From Sphingomonas sp. C3-2 (GTDB lineage: Bacteria; Pseudomonadota; Alphaproteobacteria; Sphingomonadales; Sphingomonadaceae): DNA of 64,000 nucleotides. The stretch is from assembly GCF_033025475.1 (NCBI RefSeq), contig NZ_CP130322.1, positions 2,733,001 to 2,797,000 on the forward strand, read 5' to 3'. Made by a program: the position numbers and the translations under genes. The notes below the pieces were generated by a model. That model did no database searches. It was not told where the DNA came from and was given only the letters and a program-made list of their open reading frames with translations. This document shows positions 41,825-50,462 of the stretch, piece by piece; the first letter of the stretch is position 1; each line of letters opens with the position of its first letter.

Positions 41825-44800
41825 TGTCACTCTCCACAGCGGCCAGGCGTTTGCGTTCCTGACGCTTGAGGACCATGTAGATGGGGCCGGAGACGAGCAC
41901 CGCGACGATCAGGCCGGACAGCGCCATCAGCAGCGGATGGCGGCTGAACCAATAGGCCATGCGCACCCAGATCGGCAGGTCGCCGACCCAGTAGCTGTCA
42001 CCCACGGCGAAGCTGGACATGCCGTCGCCGTTGACCACCGAAAGATCGCCCTGCACCTGTGCGTTGATCTTCACATCGGCAAGCCCGTCGACCATCAGCG
42101 GCAGGCTGACCGGATCGGAGGCGAGCAGCGCGATCACCGTGCGCTTGGCGGTATAGGGCGACTGGAAGCTGGCGATGCCCGCGAAATTGTCGGTGGCGTA
42201 GAGGAACGCGTCCGCCTCGGCCGGCTTGCGGCGGAAGGGGGAGAAGAGATCGAACACGCGGGCAACCGGCGTGCGTTCGGCCACGCGCAGGCGGCCATCC
42301 TCGAAGCGGACCGGGCCGTTGCCGAAGAGATCGCCCAGCTGGGCGAGCTGGGTGCCGCCGATGACCAGAATATCCTTGCCCGCAAGCTGACCTTCATTGG
42401 CATGGCGGGTGACGGTTATGGAGGTTGTCGGCGCGCCGGTGGAATCGCCGAAGCGCCCCATCAGGCCGAGAAACGCCTCGACCGTGGCGGGGCTGGGATT
42501 TTGCGCCATCACCACCGCTGTTTCGCCAAGATCGGGCTTCACGGTGAAGGGGTAGCCCGCATTGGCGAAGGTTGCGAGGTCGGGCATCATCAGCGCGTGA
42601 TAGGCGTGCGTCAGATCGATCGTGCTTTCGGGCAGGATGCTGGTGCGAACATTATCGGGCAGCGTGCCTTCGCACTTCTTCTTGTCGGCGATGATCAGAT
42701 TATAGTCGAAGACCAGCTGGTTCTGGCCGAACAGGTTGTAGCGCGGGAGGACGACCGAGGCCTTGGAGGTTTCCGAGGTTGCGGCCTGACCGCCGGTCAT
42801 CCGGCTCCACCAGCTGTCACCCGAGAGCTTGAGCGTGCGCAGATAATTGGCGTTGATCGAGACATCGAGCCGCGAGGCGCGGCGATCGAGCCAGGGCGCG
42901 GTGGGATAGCGATAGGCGAGGTTGAGCGTGGCGCCCTGACGCGGCCAGAAGAAGAGATCGGGCGCGACGCGGAAACCGGCCGAAAGCGGCCCCGGCGGCA
43001 GGCCCATGCCCTGAAGCGAATAGCCGTCGACGATTTCGCCCAGACGCACGGCGCGATCGGTGCGCAGCCAGCGCGGCGCGCTGTAGCGCGGATAGCTGGG
43101 GATGCGGACTCCGTCGACCGAGACCTGCGCCCCGGCATAGACGCCCTTGCCCGAGGCGAGCGCGGCGGCGGCGAGCTTCAGTTCGCGGTCGTTGCGGCCC
43201 ATGACGAGCAGCAGCTCGTTCATCGGATCGGCGGGGTTCTTGATCACCGCGATCGACGCGCCGGTGATGTTGGCGCTGACGCCTGCGACCGGGCGACGCG
43301 GGGTGAGGAAGACCACCGCATTGCCGCGCGGCAGCTGCGCATAGGCGGGCTTGAACGAGAAGCCGCGATAGCTGGCCATGCCGCCGAACCATGAGGCAAG
43401 GCTGGCGGCGGCCTCAAGCTCGCCATTGCTGGGCGCGCCGGCGAAGACGAAGGGCAGTTTCAGCGGAAGGCTGTCGAACCGATCGAAAAAAGGCGCGGGC
43501 AGGCGGGCGAGATTGGGGGCGAGGCCTAGCGTCTGGACCGAGAGATCGAGATAGGAGCGGACATTGCTGATGTTCGCCCAGAGCGAGCTATGGAAGGGAT
43601 CCTCGCAATCGCGCGCATAATGGCCGAGGAAACGCAGGTTGAGCTGGTTGTCGCCGGGCAGGAAGAGCGCGGGGTTGATCGGGATGGTGACGATCTGGCC
43701 CTCAGCGGCGGCGGGATCGAGCTGGATGATGCGGGCGACCTCGCCGTTTAGCATCACGACGAGCTGACTGAGATCGCCGAGCAGCGCGGGCGAATGCGCG
43801 AAGTTGAGCGTCAGGCTGGCATTGGTGACGACCTGATCGTTGCGGACGCCGAAGGGAATGCCGACCTCGCCGCGCGTGCCGGCGAGGCGGATGGCGTTGT
43901 TGACGCGCAAATCCTTGAAGGTGATCCGCTGGCGCGAGGCGCCGGGTGCCGTTGACGCGGGGATCGCGGCCACGGCGTCGCCCGCGGGCGCGGCCGCCTT
44001 GGCCTGGGCCTGTGCCGGATCGGCGGTGAGGCCGAGCGCGCAGAGGAGGAGCGCCCCTGCGCCCGCGATCGAGGACAGGCGCCGCTTGCGCCGCCGCGTG
44101 GCGGGGGCGGTGACGATGCGGCCGATGGTGCTGCTGTCGACCGCAACGATGTCGCGGATCGAGCGGACGCCCGACACGCTTTTTTCGATGCGCGTGCTTT
44201 CCCATGCATCGGCGCGGCCCATGACCGCGCGGACGAGCAGGCGCGCGCGGGCACGGTCGAGCGCCTGGAAGCGGACCTGCGCCATGCCGCGTTCCATGCG
44301 CAGCGTATCGACCGGGATGGTGAGCGTGTCGCTGCCCATCGGAATGGCGATGTCGGTTACGGTGCGGCCCTGCAGCGCAAAGCCTTCAGGCATGCGGGCG
44401 GCGAGACCGCCCATCGAGATATTCTGCGATTTGCCTTCGACGACATAACCATCCTCGAAATAGAGGGTCACCGGCATCTCCACATTGATTCTGATATGCT
44501 GGCGCGTCTGGCGGCGTTCGCGCGCGACCGACACGGCGGCAAGAAGGATGAGCAGGCTGAAGCTGGCCCAGGCGGTGTTGAGCAGCAGCGTATCGCCCTG
44601 GATGTTGAACAGGTGCGGGAAGAACAGATATTTCACGACGCCGAAGGCGACGCCCAGCGCAAGCAGCGCGATCGTGATCAGGTGCGGCTTCACGATCGAG
44701 AAATCGAAATAGGTGCGATCGAGCAGCCCCCCCTTGTCGGTGACGTTGAACTTGCCCTTGCGCGGCTGGAATAGCGTCAGCACCGTCGGCCGCACGAGAT

Positions 44801-46178
44801 GGAAGGCGAGCAGCGTTTCGTAGATCTCCCCCCAAAAGGGGCGCCGGTCGCCACCCTGGATCCGCTCGCTCGACTGCATCGAGACGAAGAGATGGGGCAG
44901 CGCATAGGCGAAGATCAGCGAGGCCGAGGCGTTGATGATGTTCTGCCCCGCGATCAGATAGGCGAGCGGCGAGGTAAGGAACACGATGCGCGGCAGCGGA
45001 AACTGGAAATGGAGCATCGCGTTCAGATAGCAAAGCCGCTGTTGCCAGCTGAGCCCGCGCCCGAGCAGTGGATTGTCGATCCGGAAGATCTGCGTCATCC
45101 CGCGCGCCCAGCGGATGCGCTGGCCGACATGGAGGACGAGCCTTTCGGTGGCGAGCCCCGCCGACAGCCGGACGCCGATATAGGCGGTGTTCCACCCCAT
45201 GCGCTGGAGCTTGAGCGCGGTGTGCGCGTCCTCGGTAACCGTTTCGCCGGCAAAGCCGTTGGTTTCTTCCAAAGCGTCGCGGCGGATGACCGCGCACGAC
45301 CCGCAGAAGAAGGTGGCGTTCCACAGATCGTTGCCCTTCTGGACCGCGCCGTAGAACAGATCGCCTTCGCCGGGCATGTCCTTGTCGATCGACAGGTTTC
45401 GCTGCACCGGATCGGGCGAATAGAAATGGTGCGGCGTCTGCATCAGCGCCAGTTTGGGATCGCGCTGGAACCAGCCCACGGTGAGCTGGAGAAAGGCGCG
45501 GGTGGGGACGTGATCGCAGTCGAACACCGCGATCAGTTCGCCGTCGGTCTTGCGCATCGCGGCGTTGAGATTGCCCGCCTTGGCATGAAGATTGTCGGCG
45601 CGGGTGAGATAGCCGCAGCCCGCCGATCGCGCGAAAGCCTGAAATTCGGGGCGGCGTCCGTCATCGAGGATGAAGACACGGAACCGGCCCTCGGGATAGT
45701 CCATGTCCATCGCCGCAAAGACCGTGTTCTGAACGATCTCGAGGCTTTCGTTATAGGTCGGGATATAGACGTCGACCGTAGGCCATTGATCGGGATCGCC
45801 CGACACCTCGACCACCGGGCGGTCGAGCGGCCAGCTCGTTTGCAGGAAGCCGAGGGCGAGGATGACCCATGCGTAAAGTTCGGCGAGATAGAGCCCGCTG
45901 CCGAGCAGCGCGGCGGGCACGCTGTCGAATTCGAGCGTCGTCGTCGTGCGCCAGAAGATATAGCGCGTCGAGACGAGCAGCGAGAGCGCGGCGATGGTGA
46001 GCGTCGTGCGGCGGCTCTTCACCCGGCCGATCAGCATCGCGCCGACGATCGAGGCGATCGCGAAACTCCACTGCGAGCGTTCGTCGAGCGGGACGGTGAC
46101 GACCACCAGGGCGAGCGCAAGAACGGTGAGGGCGGCAAGCGCAAGCAGCGCGGCACGCAGGCGGGACGGTATCTGCAT
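41817..46178 (-). CDS. bcsAB: Cellulose synthase, fused catalytic A and B subunits
   Basis: The 1453-residue protein joins BcsA and BcsB in one chain, as in Komagataeibacter AcsAB. The BcsA half (about 1-715) has eight membrane helices and a family-2 glycosyltransferase with IPTYNESLE, FILDDGRR, FDCDHVP, TVTEDAHTA and the Q-x-x-R-W motif GQRIRWARG. A PilZ domain follows (RQTRQHIRI and NISMGGLAARM), which binds cyclic di-GMP. The BcsB half (about 715-1453) begins with a signal-like hydrophobic segment, has periplasmic carbohydrate-binding and flavodoxin-like domains, and ends in a membrane anchor plus the basic tail KRQERKRLAAVESDNA. It polymerises UDP-glucose and translocates the chain. bcsQ ends five bases upstream. 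Confidence 0.96.
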   Translation of the reverse strand: MQIPSRLRAALLALAALTVLALALVVVTVPLDERSQWSFAIASIVGAMLIGRVKSRRTTLTIAALSLLVSTRYIFWRTTTTLEFDSVPAALLGSGLYLAELYAWVILALGFLQTSWPLDRPVVEVSGDPDQWPTVDVYIPTYNESLEIVQNTVFAAMDMDYPEGRFRVFILDDGRRPEFQAFARSAGCGYLTRADNLHAKAGNLNAAMRKTDGELIAVFDCDHVPTRAFLQLTVGWFQRDPKLALMQTPHHFYSPDPVQRNLSIDKDMPGEGDLFYGAVQKGNDLWNATFFCGSCAVIRRDALEETNGFAGETVTEDAHTALKLQRMGWNTAYIGVRLSAGLATERLVLHVGQRIRWARGMTQIFRIDNPLLGRGLSWQQRLCYLNAMLHFQFPLPRIVFLTSPLAYLIAGQNIINASASLIFAYALPHLFVSMQSSERIQGGDRRPFWGEIYETLLAFHLVRPTVLTLFQPRKGKFNVTDKGGLLDRTYFDFSIVKPHLITIALLALGVAFGVVKYLFFPHLFNIQGDTLLLNTAWASFSLLILLAAVSVARERRQTRQHIRINVEMPVTLYFEDGYVVEGKSQNISMGGLAARMPEGFALQGRTVTDIAIPMGSDTLTIPVDTLRMERGMAQVRFQALDRARARLLVRAVMGRADAWESTRIEKSVSGVRSIRDIVAVDSSTIGRIVTAPATRRRKRRLSSIAGAGALLLCALGLTADPAQAQAKAAAPAGDAVAAIPASTAPGASRQRITFKDLRVNNAIRLAGTRGEVGIPFGVRNDQVVTNASLTLNFAHSPALLGDLSQLVVMLNGEVARIIQLDPAAAEGQIVTIPINPALFLPGDNQLNLRFLGHYARDCEDPFHSSLWANISNVRSYLDLSVQTLGLAPNLARLPAPFFDRFDSLPLKLPFVFAGAPSNGELEAAASLASWFGGMASYRGFSFKPAYAQLPRGNAVVFLTPRRPVAGVSANITGASIAVIKNPADPMNELLLVMGRNDRELKLAAAALASGKGVYAGAQVSVDGVRIPSYPRYSAPRWLRTDRAVRLGEIVDGYSLQGMGLPPGPLSAGFRVAPDLFFWPRQGATLNLAYRYPTAPWLDRRASRLDVSINANYLRTLKLSGDSWWSRMTGGQAATSETSKASVVLPRYNLFGQNQLVFDYNLIIADKKKCEGTLPDNVRTSILPESTIDLTHAYHALMMPDLATFANAGYPFTVKPDLGETAVVMAQNPSPATVEAFLGLMGRFGDSTGAPTTSITVTRHANEGQLAGKDILVIGGTQLAQLGDLFGNGPVRFEDGRLRVAERTPVARVFDLFSPFRRKPAEADAFLYATDNFAGIASFQSPYTAKRTVIALLASDPVSLPLMVDGLADVKINAQVQGDLSVVNGDGMSSFAVGDSYWVGDLPIWVRMAYWFSRHPLLMALSGLIVAVLVSGPIYMVLKRQERKRLAAVESDNA

Positions 46179-46183
46179 GGCGA

Positions 46184-46921
46184 TCAGGCCGGGGTGACCG
46201 CGTTGATATCGGCAGGTGCCGACGCCCGACCGATGCCCAGCCGCGTTTCGACGGTGTCGGTCAGCCGGTCGAGATCGACGCGGACGATGCTGGACGGCGC
46301 GAACTTGGCGATCGGTTCGAACATGGCGAGCGCTTCGTTCACCGCCTCGTCGCGGTGGACCGTGCCGAGCAGCGCATCACCCATCAGCTGGCGGATGAAG
46401 CTGTGGCTGTGGCGTGAGAGGCGGCGCGTATCGTCGAGCTGGTTGAGGACGAAACCGGTCTTTTCAAGCTGGGCCGTGGGCACGCCGGGTTCGACCTGGG
46501 TGAGCGTGGCGAGCGAGGCGGGGAAGGGCAGCAGCGAACAGATATGCAGATCGCAGCGCGCGAGCAGCAGCGATTTGAGCTGGAGCGCGCCCGAGGGCAC
46601 ATCGACGAGGGTGATGCGCAGAGGATCGAACACCAGCTTGTCCGGGCGGGCGAGCATGTCGAGAAATTCGCCCTCCTGCGCGATTGCAAAACCGTTCATC
46701 ACCTCGACGCCGTGGACGACCATGGTGTCGTCCGCGCCGAAATGCATGCCCGTGAGTTGCTGGCTCGGCAGCATGTTGAAATGGAGCTTGAGCGAATCCT
46801 GATGGGTGAAATCGATCGCGGTAACCTGATGCCCGCGCTCGGCCAGGCGCATCGCGAGGTGCGCGGTGAGGAAGGTCGTGCCGACCCCGCCCTTGGGCGA
46901 ATGCATGAGGATGAGGGGCAT
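46184..46921 (-). CDS. bcsQ: Cellulose biosynthesis ParA/MinD-like ATPase
   Basis: BcsQ is a MinD/ParA-type ATPase that localises or activates the synthase at the cell pole. The 245 residues start MPLILMHSPKGGVGTTFLTAHLA, a deviant Walker A as in BcsQ, and continue with TAIDFTHQDSLKLHF (Walker A') and RITLVDVPSGALQLKSLLLARCD (Walker B region). Its ATG (46921) overlaps the stop of the small gene upstream (TGATG) and it ends five bases before bcsAB. Confidence 0.88.
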   Translation of the reverse strand: MPLILMHSPKGGVGTTFLTAHLAMRLAERGHQVTAIDFTHQDSLKLHFNMLPSQQLTGMHFGADDTMVVHGVEVMNGFAIAQEGEFLDMLARPDKLVFDPLRITLVDVPSGALQLKSLLLARCDLHICSLLPFPASLATLTQVEPGVPTAQLEKTGFVLNQLDDTRRLSRHSHSFIRQLMGDALLGTVHRDEAVNEALAMFEPIAKFAPSSIVRVDLDRLTDTVETRLGIGRASAPADINAVTPA

Positions 46922-47253
46922 CAGTTCTTTCCGGACAGGCGATCGAGATATTTGCGCATGTTGGTGCCGCCCGAACGATCGGGCTGTTGCGGCTTTTCGG
47001 CATATTTGCTGAACAGCCCGGCGCCGGTGGCGGCGGGGCGTTCGGGCGCGCGCTCGGCCCGGTTGGCGCGCGAGCGGACCTGCACTTCGGCCGCGCGCAG
47101 CGTGGGCGCGCGTTCGCCGGTGACGCGTTCGTCGGTCAACAGCGCCTCGAACATCGGCCACAATTCCATATCCGCGAACGGATCGGCAAATTCGTGGTAT
47201 TTGAAATCACGGCGGCTGAGCCGCTCGAGTAGGCTTTTGGCGTCCTGACGCAT
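46921..47253 (-). CDS. BcsR-like small protein heading the cellulose operon
   Basis: The 110-residue protein has an N-terminal segment FKYHEFADPFADMELWPMFEALL that resembles BcsR, the short protein encoded before bcsQ in enterobacteria (D-Y-x-D/E-x ... W-P-L-L-x-E). The rest is basic and low-complexity with a C-terminal MRKYLDRLSG. In E. coli BcsR binds BcsQ and regulates the synthase. The position directly before bcsQ, overlapping it, supports the call. The resemblance is weak beyond the WP motif. Confidence 0.6.
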   Translation of the reverse strand: MRQDAKSLLERLSRRDFKYHEFADPFADMELWPMFEALLTDERVTGERAPTLRAAEVQVRSRANRAERAPERPAATGAGLFSKYAEKPQQPDRSGGTNMRKYLDRLSGKN

Positions 47254-47563
47254 ACGACCGTTCCTGGTTGATCAAATGGCAAGTTCGGCCGTTAAGTTTA
47301 AAAATTCATTATTTTCGGCTCGGTTCGTCGCATTTTGCGACGTGTTTTAACCATTGGCTGTGTTCGCCCCTTTCAGCACATCTGGGCGATCGCTGGCAAG
47401 TTAATGGTGTTAATTAGAACAATGCACTCTGACCCGGCGGGAACTGGAGCGGCTGGTGCGGGGTTAGTCGCAGAGCGGATCGGTAGAACTACGCATTGTT
47501 AATCGGCGTGGGACACCGCATCGCTGCGACACCGGGTCTTATGACAAGCAGAGGTTTTCCGAC
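47254..47563. promoter_or_regulatory. Divergent control region of the cellulose operon and GNAT gene
   Basis: This 310-bp gap is AT-richer than its surroundings. It contains a perfect 7-bp inverted repeat CGTCGCA-TTT-TGCGACG (47326-47342), a likely operator for the minus-strand bcs operon. On the plus strand, GGAAC-N17-GGTT (47440-47465) resembles an EcfG promoter and could drive the GNAT gene with a leader of about 90 bases. No gene is visible. Confidence 0.45.
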
Positions 47564-48115
47564 ATGTCGACAACGCCGCACGATCCCGCCCCGCACGCCC
47601 ATGCCGGCCGACCCGAGGTTACGCTTTCGACGCGGTCGGGGATCGCCATTCGCGTGCGGCCGGTGCGCCCGACCGACGAGGCGGATCTGCGCGCGCTGCT
47701 CGAACATATCACCAGCGACGATCTGCGTTTTCGCTTCCTCTCTGCGGTCCCCCATGTGGGCGATGCGCAGATTGCGGCGATGCTGAGCGTTGATCATGTG
47801 ACGAGCGAGAATTTCCTTGCCTTTGAAAGCGATAGCGGCAAGCTGGTGGCGACCGCGATGATCGCCGCCGATGCCGAGCTGTCCACCGCCGAGGTCGCGA
47901 TCTCGATCCACCGCGATTACAAGGGCAAGGGGATTGGCTGGTCGCTGCTCGACTATACCGCCAAATGCGCGCGCGAGCGCGGGATCGGCAAGCTCCAGTC
48001 GATCGAAAGCCATGACAACCGCGCTGCGATCGAGCTGGAACGCGAAATGGGCTTCACGACGCGCCCCTATCCGGGCGACCCCACGCTGACACTCGTCGAG
48101 ATCTCGCTGAAATAG
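47564..48115 (+). CDS. GNAT-family N-acetyltransferase
   Basis: The 183-residue enzyme has the GNAT fold: RVRPVRPTDEADLRALLEHITSDDLRFRFLSAV, EVAISIHRDYKGKGIGWSLLDYTAKCARERGI (acetyl-CoA pyrophosphate loop, R/K-G-K-G-I-G), and SHDNRAAIELEREMGFTTRPYPGDP. This pattern resembles the GNAT domain attached to acyl-CoA synthetases or acting on protein lysines. The substrate cannot be read. A ribosome site is faint (AGCAGAGG). An EcfG-like promoter lies about 90 bp upstream. Confidence 0.87.
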   Translation: MSTTPHDPAPHAHAGRPEVTLSTRSGIAIRVRPVRPTDEADLRALLEHITSDDLRFRFLSAVPHVGDAQIAAMLSVDHVTSENFLAFESDSGKLVATAMIAADAELSTAEVAISIHRDYKGKGIGWSLLDYTAKCARERGIGKLQSIESHDNRAAIELEREMGFTTRPYPGDPTLTLVEISLK

Positions 48116-48130
48116 GGCCGGGCCTGCCGC

Positions 48131-48361
48131 ACTGGCTGTATTGTCGATGCCACCTTTCGCGGAGGGATCGCGCTCGCCGGGCTGCTGCCCGCGCCGCTCG
48201 TCATCTTCGCGACATTTGTCGGCTATGTCGTGGGTGGGCCGCTCGGCGCGGTCGCGGCGGGGATGTTCCTGCCCGCCTTCGCCTTTTCGCTCATATTGTT
48301 CGAACGCCTGGAGGCGATCGTCGCCGCCGGGGCGCTCATTGGGGCTGTGATGGCGCTGTAG
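48131..48361 (+). pseudogene. Remnant of a chromate transporter (chrA)
   Basis: In the frame ending with TAG at 48359-48361 the translation reads GGIALAGLLPAPLVIFATFV, then GYVVGGPLGAVAAGMFLPAF and AFSLILFERLEAIVAAGALI. This matches the middle of ChrA (the LPAPLVIFATFVGY and FLPAFxFSL motifs). No start codon or N-terminal helices precede it, and the C-terminal half of the transporter is missing, so it is a decayed fragment of about 75 codons. Confidence 0.65.
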
Positions 48362-48429
48362 GAGGCGGGCGGTGGCACTTACTCTTGCCTATTCAGCCGT
48401 TGATTTATTCCCAACCCGTCCGCTCTCTT

Positions 48430-48588
48430 TCATTTTGAGCGCTTCTTGTAGGCGCTGACTGCAATGTCAACAATGGCGAAGAGCGGCAAAATAATTATAG
48501 CCGAAATCAACATGGACCGACTTGAAGTTGTTTGTCCAAAAATGATCGGAAAATTATAAATTGCTATCGCTAAAAATACTGTTGTCAA
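48430..48588 (-). CDS. Possible small two-helix membrane protein in an AT-rich patch
   Basis: A minus-strand frame ending at 48430 encodes two hydrophobic segments (VFLAIAIYNFPIIFG and MLISAIIILPLFAIVDIAVSA) and the basic tail YKKRSK. The frame is open back to about 48633, but the only usable starts are TTG at 48588 or codons without a ribosome site. The DNA here (48400-48660) has a GC content far below the rest of the window. It may be a real acquired gene or a relic. The rest of the gap 48362-48666 holds nothing else I can support. Confidence 0.35.
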   Translation of the reverse strand: MTTVFLAIAIYNFPIIFGQTTSSRSMLISAIIILPLFAIVDIAVSAYKKRSK

Positions 48589-48666
48589 TAGTATAGTTAA
48601 AGATCGTCCTTGTGTAATTTTGTCAGTTCTCTTTTAAGATGGTTGCTATCGTAAGATGATTTCATG

Positions 48667-49482
48667 TCATTTTCTAGGGTGGTTCAGTTTTGTCGTTTTT
48701 ATGAATTCTGCGATCAGCCGCAGCACGTCGTCCGGCTTTTCGCGGTGGGGCATGTGGTGGCAGTTTTCGAGCAGCACGGCGCGCGCCGGGCCGGTGGCGA
48801 GCGCGGCGATGCGGTCGGGATGGGCGCGTGAGCCATATTCGTCGTGGTCGCCGTGGAGGGCGAGCAGCGGGCAGGCGAGGCGGCGCAGGCTTTCGTCGAG
48901 CGTCCAGTTGGCAAAGGCGGGGGAAAGCCAGGTCTCGGTCCATGCGTCGAGCACCCAGCGGGCCTTGTCGCCGTGATAGCGGGCGAGGCGATCGAACTGG
49001 CCTTCGTGCTGGAAGGCGGCCTTGGCGGCTTCGATCCCCGCGATCGTCCTGTCCTCGACAAATGCCTGGGCGGCGAGCGTGATCACCGCCTCGGTGGCGG
49101 CGGGGAAGGCCGCGCCGCTGGCGACCGCCATGCCGCCGCCCACGCTGTGGCCGAGCAGGATCATGCGGTCGATCGCGAACTTGTCGCGGATATGGGCAAG
49201 CGCGCGCAGCGCTTCGGCGCCGACAAAATCGGGCTTCAGGATATCGGGGTTGGGATCGGACCTGCCAAATCCGAGACGGTCATAGGCGAGGACCGAGCGG
49301 CCCGTCGCCTTGACCAGTTGCGCCGGAAAATCGCGCCATTGCTCGACCGAGCCGAGGCTGTCGTGAAACAGGATGATGGGCGCGGCCTGATCGGTCCTTG
49401 CGCCCTGCCAGCGGCGAACGAAGAGGCGTCCGTACGGAGTTTTGACATGGGTGTCGTCATGCGCGGGGGCCGTCATGGCCAT
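48667..49482 (-). CDS. Alpha/beta hydrolase
   Basis: The 271-residue hydrolase has the nucleophile elbow GHSVGGGMA (Ser), an oxyanion turn IILFHDSLGS near the start, HGDHDEYG carrying a likely acid, and the catalytic His in ENCHHMPHREKP. It is soluble with no signal. The ATG at 49482 (or 49476) is 47 bp past the SDR terminator hairpin. A word GTATGTGA at 49511-49518 in its upstream region resembles half of the regulon operator, but the other half is absent. It probably hydrolyses an ester or enol-lactone. Confidence 0.86.
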   Translation of the reverse strand: MAMTAPAHDDTHVKTPYGRLFVRRWQGARTDQAAPIILFHDSLGSVEQWRDFPAQLVKATGRSVLAYDRLGFGRSDPNPDILKPDFVGAEALRALAHIRDKFAIDRMILLGHSVGGGMAVASGAAFPAATEAVITLAAQAFVEDRTIAGIEAAKAAFQHEGQFDRLARYHGDKARWVLDAWTETWLSPAFANWTLDESLRRLACPLLALHGDHDEYGSRAHPDRIAALATGPARAVLLENCHHMPHREKPDDVLRLIAEFIKTTKLNHPRK

Positions 49483-49528
49483 GGTCTATCAAAACCAGCC
49501 GATGATGGAAGTATGTGATCAAACCAAA

Positions 49529-49560
49529 TGGTCGCGGTGGCGTGCCTGCCACCGCGACCA
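49529..49560 (-). terminator. Terminator of the SDR/hydrolase operon
   Basis: TGGTCGCGGTGGC and GCCACCGCGACCA form a 13-bp perfect stem with a six-base loop. On the minus strand TTTGGTTTG follows, after the SDR stop at 49568. Confidence 0.8.
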
Positions 49561-49567
49561 ATGGCGA

Positions 49568-50428
49568 TCAGGCGGCGTCGATGAGCGCGCGGGTCTGTTC
49601 GCTCAACTGCGGCGCGCGGCGGCTTTGCAGGAAGGCGATGCGGCCGGCGATCATGTCATCGGTCATCTCGGGCTGGGTGGAGACGAAGAACTCGCCCGCC
49701 GCCACCTGTTCGAGCATCACGCGCGAGGCCTCCGCCAGATCCATGCCGTCATGCGCCATATAGTCGCGCATCGTGCGGCGATGCGCGGCGGCGGCATCGT
49801 TCTGGCTGTCCGCGCCCGCGCCGGCCTCGAAGATGCTGGTGCGGACCATGCCGGGCAGGATCGAGGCGACATGGATGGGCTTGCCGGTGAGTGACACTTC
49901 AAGCGCGAGGCATTCGGTGAACGACTGCACCGCGTGCTTGGTCATGATATACGCGGTTTGCAGCGGCATCTGGCCGAAGGCGCCGATCGAGGCGAGGTTG
50001 GCCACCCAGGCTTCCTTGCCGGAAGCGAGCATGCGCGGCATGAAGGCGCGCACGCCGTGCACGATGCCGTGGATGTTGATGTTGAGCGTGCGTTCCCACC
50101 CCTCGGTGGGGATTTCCCAGGTATAGCCGATGGTTTCGATACCGGCATTGTTGATGAGCAGCCGCACCTCGCCCCAATGGTCATAGACCGTGTCGGCCAG
50201 CGCATCGAGCGCGGCGGGGCGCGAGACATCGGTGAGCACGGGCAGCGTCTCGGCCCCCGCCGCGCGCAGTTCGCGGTCGACCGCGTCGAGCCGCTGTTCG
50301 TTCACCTCGGCCAGCGCCACCTTCATGCCGAGTTCGGCCGCGCGGCGGGCCAGCCCGAGGCCGATCCCTGCGCCCGCGCCGGTGATCACGGCCACGCCGC
50401 CTTCGAATTTTTCCCGATCGATGCTCAT
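49568..50428 (-). CDS. SDR-family oxidoreductase
   Basis: The 286-residue classical SDR has ITGAGAGIGLGLARR (NAD(P) binding), NNAG, the catalytic Ser in LASIGAFG, YIMTK with Tyr and Lys, and the PGMVRTSIFEAG loop. It probably oxidises or reduces a secondary alcohol/ketone. It is 34 bp downstream of the hydrolase at 50463-51395 in the same direction, so they form an operon behind the operator at 51451-51469. Terminated by the hairpin at 49529-49560. Confidence 0.92.
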   Translation of the reverse strand: MSIDREKFEGGVAVITGAGAGIGLGLARRAAELGMKVALAEVNEQRLDAVDRELRAAGAETLPVLTDVSRPAALDALADTVYDHWGEVRLLINNAGIETIGYTWEIPTEGWERTLNINIHGIVHGVRAFMPRMLASGKEAWVANLASIGAFGQMPLQTAYIMTKHAVQSFTECLALEVSLTGKPIHVASILPGMVRTSIFEAGAGADSQNDAAAAHRRTMRDYMAHDGMDLAEASRVMLEQVAAGEFFVSTQPEMTDDMIAGRIAFLQSRRAPQLSEQTRALIDAA

Positions 50429-50462
50429 CTGTTCAATCCTGCTCCGTTGTTCGTCGTTCTCA

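Noticed and set aside
39356-41869. 837-codon open frame antisense to bcsC
   Set aside because: Shadow of the TPR region; bcsC fits the operon and family.
49511-49518. Further regulon operator before the hydrolase at 48667
   Set aside because: Only the half GTATGTGA is present; the second half does not match.
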